A DNA stretch of 26,124 nucleotides from an uncultured Lachnospiraceae bacterium. Lineage in GTDB: Bacteria; Bacillota; Clostridia; Lachnospirales; Lachnospiraceae. Each line of letters begins with the position of its first letter. Positions within the stretch are counted from its first letter, which is position 1. Positions 1 through 7,800 of the stretch are shown here, piece by piece. The stretch lies in contig CACYEU010000093.1 of NCBI GenBank assembly GCA_902773445.1, positions 1 through 26,124 on the forward strand. The letters run 5' to 3'. The position numbers were made by a program, and so were the translations under genes. The notes under the pieces were generated by a model. It ran no database searches. It had not been told where the DNA came from and worked only from the letters and a program-made list of their open reading frames with translations.

Positions 1-2292
1 ATCCTCGCCCCAATACAGGCGTACGCCGTTTTTCTTGTTATTGTATGCCCAGGCTGTGTCACCCAGATCGACAGTATTCGTATAACAGAACAGGTGTAGT
101 CCGGTCGTGCACTTCTCCGGAAGACTCTTGTCTTTTCCATACTTAAGTGTCAGTGTATCGGCCAGGATCGGATTGCCTTTATTCTTTGATTTGACAGTAT
201 AGAGAGCCAGCCACTCCTGACCCATGTCAGCATTCAAATCTGCGATATCATAGCAGTAGTGCTCCGGATCCTTATATTCCTTGACACCGTCATTCCAGTC
301 ACCGCCGACATTGCCGACATCCGGCCGATTGCACTTGACCGCGGTATAATACTCAAATGTATTAAAATCGATATTCTTCTTCTGATTGCCGTTTTCATCG
401 AGGATCGGCTTTCCGTCATCGTCGGTCAGATAAGTCACTATATCCGACTCGTCCACAATCATCCTCGGGATCGGCTTCATATCCCGGTCATAGTATTTCC
501 AGAGCCGCACTGCACTGACAATTGCTGCGCCGATCAGCAGTGCACCGCCGATGCCCAGAACTGCCCGGCCGGCGTATCCCATCCCGGTCGTGGCATTCCG
601 TGTTTCACTGACATTTCGTAACGTCATAGCATTCTGGTTAGTAACGTTCTGCGTAATGGCAGCCGAAGGATTCTCGATCGTTCTGAGAATTGAATTCATC
701 TGGCCCGCCCGCTGAAGTGCCGCTGACTGTTCGACCTGCGACATCACGTTGACAACAGTTTTTCCCTTCGCGATCATGACGCCGCCCGCAATAATCGCCG
801 CAGCTCCGATCACAGCTGATGCATAGGTCGTAATCGCGACAATACCGGTATTGTCCCATATCTGGTCAAATGCTTCGCCTTTCCCGGCTTTCTCATCCAT
901 CAGGGCTTCACTTGTCATCGCGACACCGTCCCTGAACGCCTCACGGTTGACACCGAGATATACATCAACTTCATCCATGCCTTCCTCAAAGATCTCGGAA
1001 AGATCAGGCGTCACAAACTCTAAAGCCTTTTCATTTGAAAAACCGATCATGAGCAGAGTCTGCAGAGACAGGAAATCAATAGCGGCTCTCTGTCCTTCGG
1101 AAAGGGCTGCCGCCATCGGCAGAAAATTGTCCTCATTTTCCCTGAACTTGGCATCGCCTGCCGGGTTAAAGAAATCACCCAGCGATTCTCCCCAGTCACC
1201 GGAATACGGACACTCATACAGGTTATAATACAGGACGCTGCGGCGAAAATAGAGATTTGTCTCTTCTTCCCACTTCTCCTCGTCAGCTTCCTTCATATCA
1301 TCAAAAAACTGATCGACCCGCGCGGCATAGTCCTCTTCAGACTCGTCATCGTGCGGCCAGAGATCGTTTTGCTCATTGTAATCCTCATACCACAGCATTG
1401 CGTCATTGATATCAGTCCACTGCTGTGCGAGGATCCTGGCTGTATCCCCGTATGTCTGGCCGAGATACTGCCCGATCGCCGAAGGAGCAATATCCTGTCC
1501 GGCCGCCGCCGGAACATACTTCGGCAGATTCTCCGCCAGTTCATCGCCGGTCAGTCCGCCGGCGCGCTCGATCCATGTATCTTCTGCCGTATCGGCTCCG
1601 ATCGCCAGAAGCACCTCGACAGCAAGCATCGCGGGACCACTGGTCTCAAGGACCATCTGTTCCAGATCGGCACCCTTTGTGTTGCCTTCCTGTCTGGTCT
1701 TCTCTTTAAAAAGATCGCCCAGCTTTGCACCGGTATCATTGGCCGCGACAGGATCCTTTGGATTGCCGTCAATGAATCTGTTCAGTATATCGCGTGCGGC
1801 ATCGGCGCGCTTTTTTCCGAATTCACTTCCCTCGTCATTCAGGTTGGCGCGGTATTCCTTAACCGTAGCCATGAAACTGTTGACAAATTCCTTGATTTCT
1901 GCCTTTTTCTGACCGAGCAGAGATTTGTAATCAGGCATCGAGTAGCCGCCCTCCATATTCATGACGGCCATATCAGTGATTGCTTTGTCCTTATCGTCTG
2001 TTCGTTTGATGCCCATGACCGCTGCGACATTATCTCTGTGGCCGGCACTGTCATCCCAGTAAGAGGCCTTACCTGCATTATAATCACCGTCAAGTGCTTC
2101 CCAACCGTTCTTGTCAAGCCACTCTTTGGCTTTCTCTTCGGTTTTTCCGTATGCGATGAAGACATCTTTGACATACTTGCCCTCTCCGGGATCTTTCGCC
2201 TCTTCGGCATGCACGCGCACAGCCGCCATATTGAACACCATCGCTCCGGCGATAATTAATGATAAGATTCTTTTTACCTGCCTGATCTTCAT
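1..2292 (-). CDS. Exported membrane protein, paralogue of the 807-residue neighbour (C-terminus beyond window)
   Basis: The minus-strand reading frame is open without a stop from the ATG at 2292 to base 1 (764 codons), so the last 50 or so residues lie outside. AAGGAG sits 5 bases before the ATG. A Sec signal peptide is visible (MKIRQVKRIL, hydrophobic core, likely cut after VHA at residue 29). The next block (YVKDVFIAYGKT..., then VMGIKRTDDKDKAITDMAV) is the MABP-like module shared across this locus. A long helical domain follows, then two membrane helices around residues 480-505 and 565-590, then an exterior domain containing DIADLNADMGQEWLALY. The protein aligns end to end with the 2340-4763 product, with a majority of residues identical by eye; only the segment between the two membrane helices differs strongly. 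Only 47 bases separate the two genes, with no visible promoter, so they are probably cotranscribed. Function unknown; a surface role is inferred from topology. Confidence 0.85.
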   Translation of the reverse strand, partial: MKIRQVKRILSLIIAGAMVFNMAAVRVHAEEAKDPGEGKYVKDVFIAYGKTEEKAKEWLDKNGWEALDGDYNAGKASYWDDSAGHRDNVAAVMGIKRTDDKDKAITDMAVMNMEGGYSMPDYKSLLGQKKAEIKEFVNSFMATVKEYRANLNDEGSEFGKKRADAARDILNRFIDGNPKDPVAANDTGAKLGDLFKEKTRQEGNTKGADLEQMVLETSGPAMLAVEVLLAIGADTAEDTWIERAGGLTGDELAENLPKYVPAAAGQDIAPSAIGQYLGQTYGDTARILAQQWTDINDAMLWYEDYNEQNDLWPHDDESEEDYAARVDQFFDDMKEADEEKWEEETNLYFRRSVLYYNLYECPYSGDWGESLGDFFNPAGDAKFRENEDNFLPMAAALSEGQRAAIDFLSLQTLLMIGFSNEKALEFVTPDLSEIFEEGMDEVDVYLGVNREAFRDGVAMTSEALMDEKAGKGEAFDQIWDNTGIVAITTYASAVIGAAAIIAGGVMIAKGKTVVNVMSQVEQSAALQRAGQMNSILRTIENPSAAITQNVTNQNAMTLRNVSETRNATTGMGYAGRAVLGIGGALLIGAAIVSAVRLWKYYDRDMKPIPRMIVDESDIVTYLTDDDGKPILDENGNQKKNIDFNTFEYYTAVKCNRPDVGNVGGDWNDGVKEYKDPEHYCYDIADLNADMGQEWLALYTVKSKNKGNPILADTLTLKYGKDKSLPEKCTTGLHLFCYTNTVDLGDTAWAYNNKKNGVRLYWGED

Positions 2293-2339
2293 GATTGTCT
2301 CCTTGTAAGTAAATCTGTCTGATAGCTGTCGTCTTGTTC

Positions 2340-4763
2340 TTATGTAAATAGTCTTTTCTTGCGCTTCGGGTACAGTGCAAATGTCGTGCCGAGGATGCCC
2401 AGCGCAAGACCGAGTCCACATGCAAAAGCAAGCTGTCCTGTTGAAAACGCGGAAGCCGCGTTTTTACTGAATGCTTTCTCATCGGAATCCCAATAGAAGT
2501 AGACGCCGCCCTTTTTGTTGTTAAACGCCCACGCCGTATCGCCAAGATCCACCGCATTCGTATAAGTGAACAGGTGCAGTGCCTGTGAACATCCTTTCGG
2601 TATTCCGCTCTGTTTTCCGAATGACACGGTCAGAGAATCGGCAAGGATCGGATTACCTTTGTTCTCTGACCTGACGACATAGAGAGCCAGCCACTCCTGG
2701 CCCATATCGCAGTTCAGATCAGCAATGTCATAGCAGTTGTGGTCTTTGTACTCCCTGACACCGGATTGCCAGTCACCGATCTCACCGATCTGCGGACGAT
2801 TGCATTTGACGGCTTCATAATACTCAAATGTATTGAAATCGACTGTCTTTTTCTGATCGCCGTTCTCATCGAGCATCGGCTTGCCGTTTTCGTCAGTAAG
2901 ATAAGTGACAATATCTGACTCGTCAACGATCATTGTCGGGATCGGTTTCATCTTCTTTCCGTAATACTGATACAGCTGAACCGCTTTAACAGCAGCAGCG
3001 CTGATCAGAAGCACACCGCCAAGTCCCAGAAATACCCGCCCTGTATAACCCATTTTAGAGATCGAGCGCGCATTCTTTGCTTCATTGTATGCATCCTCAG
3101 CCTTCTGCATTCTCTTCAACAGTTTCGGATTGAGTGTTTCATTTCCAAATGTGGCTGCATCCCGGTTTGCTTCATAAGTGGCCTTAGCGGAAAGGTAAGT
3201 AGCCTCCTTCCCTTCAATATATGCCTGTGTATAAGTGTTTACAGTGCCGTTGACCGTCATGTAGGTACCGGCGCCGATCATTGCGACGCCGACAACTGCC
3301 GCGGCATAGGTTGAGATCGCGACAATGCCTGTGTTGTCCCATAGATCATCAAAAGCCTGTCCTCTGCCCGCATGCTCTTCCATGAGTGCTTTGTTGGTGA
3401 TTGCAACACCGGCCCGGAAAGCTCCGCGATTTACACCGGTATAGACATCATACGTCGACTGATCGCCAAATATATCCATTATGTCCGGAACAATATAGTC
3501 AAGACCTTTTTCAGACCCGAGACCAATCATCAACAGTGATTCAAGCGACAAAAACTGCAGTCCGGCGCGCTGTCCGTCGGAGAGAGCTGCCGCCATGGGA
3601 AGGAAATTATCCGGATCTGACGCAGGGTCAGCATCACCTGCCGGATTGAAGAAATCACCCAGCGATTCGCCCCAGTCTCCCGAATAGGGAACTTCATACA
3701 GTGAGTAATAGAGAATCGCATATTTGCAGTATGCCGCATATTCTTCATCATAGCGGTCTTCATCTTTAGTTTTTAAATCATTAAAATACTGATCGAGACG
3801 GGCAGAATATGCATCTTGGTCCTCGTTGTCTTCCTGCCAGAGACCGTTCTTTTCGTTATAGTCCTCATACCAGAGCAACTTTTCATGAACATCACTCCAC
3901 TGTTCGGCAATCAACTTAGCTGTGTCGCCATAGTGCTGACCGAGGAACTGCGGCACGGCTGACGGCGTAATATCCTGATCTGACGCCTCGGGAACATATT
4001 TCGGCAGATTCTCCGCGAGTTCATCGCCGGTCAGACCCGCCGCCCGATCAAGCCATGTCTCTTCTCCGGTATCTGTTCCGAGGACAAGGAGCGCCTCCAC
4101 GGCGAGCATTGCCGGTCCGCTGCTCTCGAGAATGAGCTGCTTAAGATCAATGCCCTTCTCATTGCCTTCCTGCCTTGTTTTTTGGATGAACAGATCACCC
4201 AGTCTGAGACCGGTATCATTGACAGCATAGTCCCCTGCGGGGTCTCCGTCATAGAATGTATTGAGAATAGCAAAAGCCATCTCAGCCCTTTTCTTTCCGT
4301 AAGTGCTGCCTTTATCGTTGAAATTATCGCGAAATTCGTTGATGGCAGGCATAAAGCCGTTCACAAATTCATTGATCTCCGCTTTTTTCTGATCGAGCAT
4401 CGCCGTGTAGTCGGGAATACTGTATCCGCCTGTCATATTCATGACCGCCATGTCGGTGATCGCTTTCTCTTTCTTGTCCGTGCGCTTGATGCCCATGACG
4501 GCGGCAACATTGTCTCTGTGGCCGGCGCTGTTATCCCAGTAAGAAGCCTTACCGGCATTAAAATCACCCTCCACCGGTTCCCAGCCGTTTTCGGTCAGCC
4601 ATTCTGCCGCTTCCTGTTCAGTCTTTCCGTAAGCGATAAAGACATCTTTGACATACTGTCCCGGCGCATCCTCATCGGCAAATGCGCGGACAGCCGCGAT
4701 GTTAAAAACGATCGCGCCTGCCAGAATAACAGAAAGTACTCTTACAAACCATTTGTGTATCAT
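2340..4763 (-). CDS. 807-residue exported membrane protein with MABP-like module and ASAF C-terminal anchor
   Basis: I do not recognise a named family. The signal peptide is residues 1-29 (cut after FA). Residues about 32-110 hold the MABP-like unit (YVKDVFIAYGKT, then MGIKRTDKKEKAITDMAV). Residues 115-470 are predicted mostly helical. Membrane helices lie near 476-500 and 571-598; the loop between them is about 70 residues and coiled-coil-like (KATYEANRDAA..., KRMQKAEDAYNEAKNA). Residues 600-765 form a second exterior domain with DIADLNCDMGQEWLALY and a KGNPI strand motif. The end is KNAASAFS, a membrane helix, and a basic tail (KRKKR). By the positive-inside rule both large domains face outward and the loop faces the cytoplasm. 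GGGAG lies 6 bases before the ATG. The gene heads a transcription unit with its own promoter. Role unknown; coregulated with the upstream surface operon by inference. Confidence 0.9.
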   Translation of the reverse strand: MIHKWFVRVLSVILAGAIVFNIAAVRAFADEDAPGQYVKDVFIAYGKTEQEAAEWLTENGWEPVEGDFNAGKASYWDNSAGHRDNVAAVMGIKRTDKKEKAITDMAVMNMTGGYSIPDYTAMLDQKKAEINEFVNGFMPAINEFRDNFNDKGSTYGKKRAEMAFAILNTFYDGDPAGDYAVNDTGLRLGDLFIQKTRQEGNEKGIDLKQLILESSGPAMLAVEALLVLGTDTGEETWLDRAAGLTGDELAENLPKYVPEASDQDITPSAVPQFLGQHYGDTAKLIAEQWSDVHEKLLWYEDYNEKNGLWQEDNEDQDAYSARLDQYFNDLKTKDEDRYDEEYAAYCKYAILYYSLYEVPYSGDWGESLGDFFNPAGDADPASDPDNFLPMAAALSDGQRAGLQFLSLESLLMIGLGSEKGLDYIVPDIMDIFGDQSTYDVYTGVNRGAFRAGVAITNKALMEEHAGRGQAFDDLWDNTGIVAISTYAAAVVGVAMIGAGTYMTVNGTVNTYTQAYIEGKEATYLSAKATYEANRDAATFGNETLNPKLLKRMQKAEDAYNEAKNARSISKMGYTGRVFLGLGGVLLISAAAVKAVQLYQYYGKKMKPIPTMIVDESDIVTYLTDENGKPMLDENGDQKKTVDFNTFEYYEAVKCNRPQIGEIGDWQSGVREYKDHNCYDIADLNCDMGQEWLALYVVRSENKGNPILADSLTVSFGKQSGIPKGCSQALHLFTYTNAVDLGDTAWAFNNKKGGVYFYWDSDEKAFSKNAASAFSTGQLAFACGLGLALGILGTTFALYPKRKKRLFT

Positions 4764-4795
4764 GTTTCACTCCCAGAGACCGAAGGATGTTTTAC

Positions 4796-4852
4796 TTCAC
4801 CATCCTTATAATAATATGATGCTGCCATCATTTCATTTACCAGAATGGTGAA
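4796..4852 (-). promoter_or_regulatory. Promoter and candidate operator of the 807-residue gene unit
   Basis: On the minus strand a -35-like ATGAAA (4831-4836) and a -10 TATTAT (4808-4813) are separated by 17 bases, giving a leader of about 38 bases before the ATG. Directly upstream of the -35 is ACCATTCTGGT, a dyad. The same block (ACCGTTTTGGT plus GAATGAAAT) occurs at the same place in the promoter at 16514-16565. Two further dyads are present: TTCACCAT/ATGGTGAA arms at 4796-4803 and 4845-4852 flank the promoter, and a 16-base palindrome ATGATG-N4-CATCAT fills the spacer (4816-4831). The region starts right after the stop codon of the 1820-residue gene. Assignment is by pattern only. Confidence 0.6.
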
Positions 4853-7800
4853 TCATTTTTCCTGAGTCAGTCTTCCGAATTTTCCTGTTGCACTGTAATA
4901 ACCTGCACTCGTAAGTGCCGCATTCGGACGCGGTTTGTATGTTCCGACCGAATTGCTGCGGTCGACATACATCATGACCCTCATATCACCCTTTGCGTGC
5001 TGCTTATCAGTACCGAGTTTGGGAAGCTGTCCGTAGTTTAAGCTCATTGGTTTGCCGAGCGACCCGTCGAGTTTGTATTTGTCAGGCGAGGCTGTCATGC
5101 CGAGCACATACTCCCAGCACGGATTCTCATAAGCCTTAGCATCAAACTCCTTCCTGCCGTGCAGCGTTTCGCCGAAGACAGCAGCCAGATCCTCGCTTGT
5201 AGCATACCGCGGTGAAATGTCGCCGTAACCGAATGCAATGTTGTTGATCGGATAGATCTCCGAATCCACCGACTTCTCGAGGGCTTGTCTTTTACCTGCG
5301 TAGTACAGATACAGACCCTTGCCGCCGCTTCCTTCATTGAGAGAGATGACTTCAGATCCTGATTTCAGCGTGTGTTTGATCAGCTTATACTGGATCTGAC
5401 CCGTATTAACTACGGTAGTCATCTTACCTTGTTTTTTGGTCTCCGTGATCGGATAACCGTCAATCTTGATTTCGGCCGGAGGATTATCTCCCGAATACAG
5501 GAACAAATCACTCACTGCGTTCGACGCTGAGGCTGTCCGCCGGTATCCGATCGCGATCCATTTATCGGAATACGAATTGTAATTGCAGTTAACGGTTGTC
5601 GCCGCATTGGCATTCGTTGAACCGATCAGATCGGCGTATGCCTCTTTTTTGTTGTTGCCGACCCCGATGAAGATACGTTCGATATACGGCAGATCCTGCA
5701 AGTCATATTTCGTGTGAAGGTATTTGAACTCATCGGTTCTCATCCGCAGCGTATTGTAAGAAGGCAGCGAGTAATTAACTCTGTCTGATTCTTTGCATGA
5801 ATAAGCTGTGTTATAGCCGTTGATAAATGCCTCGCCGCTCACGTCGATCTCGGTGATCGGCGCGGAGAATGATGCAGTTGCCTTGTTGGTCGAGTAATAG
5901 AGGTAATATGTTCCTTCCTGCGACTTGATCGGACCGCCGGAAAGATAACAGGTAACGTCTCCGACATTCAGCGTCGACGGCCCCTTTTCGTTCGTATAAT
6001 ACTTGAGCAGCGTGTACGCCGGATAGACAGTTTTTGTGACTGCTTTTTCCGTGCCGTCCTGCTGTTTCTCTGTAACAGTAACAGTCTCCTGCGGATGATT
6101 GGTGCGAACGACGCCGATATAGGCATACTCTCTGGTTTTTTCAATGCTGTCTATCGTATCATTTTCGTCCGGCGCTAAGTAGTATTTATAACCGGCTCCG
6201 TAATTATGTGTCGTATCCTGATGTCCCCAACGCAGATCCGCCGCGTCATTGCCGCGAACCCATTCATCATCTTCCGGATCAGTATGCACGACATCGCGCA
6301 CATAGCACTGATACCAGGGAGTCCGGTCTGTTAAATCATACGGAATGATCTCATCAAACTCCGTGACAAGCGGTTTCGGGGAGATATCCGGGAACTGCTT
6401 GGACAGAATTGGCCAGTTTTCTTTTGCTTTTCCGTACAGATTGTTGATAGCCTCTTCCGGTGTGTTTCCGGTTCCGCAGAAAACCCCTGCGACATAGTGT
6501 TTCTTCTGATACTGGTTGAAATTGCCTTCTTCCTTGATCTTATTGCCGTCCTGATCGGTTTCTACTCTCCCGCCTGCATCGGTCTTCATATACATATACA
6601 GATACTGGGATCCCATATTCGTGGTGTCGAGAGCCAGATTCATCGGATGATCATAGTCGCCCGGTGTGCGCAGATCGCACAGCGGCACATACCCCTTCAT
6701 CTGTCCCGGGTTCTCTTTTGATACGAACGCCAGATCGTCCCGTTTGATCGGAGCGCGGCCTTCTGTCGATCCCGCGATCAGCAGATTGTGTGTCATAACT
6801 TCTGTCTCACCGCCCTTTAACCAGCTGATATCCGACTTCTGCTTTGCTCCGCTGTTGGTGTAAAGACTGCAGTTCATGTTCGAATAACCGTAATACCCGT
6901 AACTGATACCGGGCTGAGTGATCGGGTTGCCCTGAATGCTTGTATTACACAGCTGCATGTTGCCGGCCGGTGTCGAAAGGCCGGAAAAACGCAAGGATTT
7001 TGTCGTCTCCGTATACGGCGATATCAATCCGGCAATGCCGGAAATCGCCCGATAAGGATTGTATGTATAGGACACACCGAAATACATGGTCGTCTGCCGC
7101 GTTCCGTCTTCAAGCTGCTTCATCAGATTGGCGTAACTTCCGATCCCGCGGTCTGAAAGATTGAAGGCATACCCATAAGTTACATAATGGAACATATCGT
7201 AGGTCCAGTCGTGACCCAACGCACCTCCCTCTTTATCCTTCCAGGTGGCGAACGGGTTCATCTTTCCGGCTTCATCTGACATCATTTTCTGAGGCGCGTC
7301 ACCGTCATAGACCAGTTCAAAACCGTTCGCTTTCGCAAATTTCTGCATGTATTCCGGATGCGTGCCGTACCGGTTGTCATCATGATCATCAGATGAAGCC
7401 AGGAAGTATGAGAAACCGGACACATATGGCGCTTTACTGTCTTTATCCGGCGCTTTATACTGCTCTTCCGGCCAGAAATAGATATACAGACCTCCCTCAT
7501 TCGGCGAATCCTGCCGCGCTGTTACATAATTGTAATCCCAGGTGAAGAAGCCGGTCTCAACGTAATTGGCAGGATTGTAATCGTAATTGTCCGACCATTT
7601 ATGCTTGAAATCAACGGCCTGGCCTCCCGAGAACAGACACACCGGTTCCGCTCCGGATCCGAGCGGGAGGCGTTCTGTTTCTACCGAGATCTTTGTGATC
7701 GGTGAGCCGGCAGACTTGCTTGAGGTTCCGTACAAGGACCATCCGTCAGGCGTGGTTCCGCTGCTGTCGACACCGAGCTTGGCGTATGAAGCATCGCCGA

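Larger units (their letters stand above)
1..4763. repeat. Tandem gene duplication (two copies of a 2.3-2.4 kb gene)
   Basis: The genes at 1-2292 and 2340-4763 are direct repeats in the same orientation. Protein similarity covers the whole visible length, and DNA identity is still evident in runs, for example the 19 bases aagaaatcacccagcgatt near 1167 and near 3645. Divergence is sharpest in the segment encoding the loop between the two internal membrane helices (about 620-780 versus 3055-3245). Confidence 0.85.

Noticed and set aside
1351..2259. A 302-codon plus-strand open frame
   Set aside because: It is antisense to the paralogue at 1-2292, whose conserved protein sequence explains the region; the equivalent place in the second copy (4182-4811) gives only a shorter, similar shadow.
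4816..4831. The ATGATG-N4-CATCAT palindrome as a terminator of the 1820-residue gene
   Set aside because: The stem is only 6 pairs and is followed by ATTATTATAAGG rather than a T-run; its position within a promoter spacer suits an operator better.
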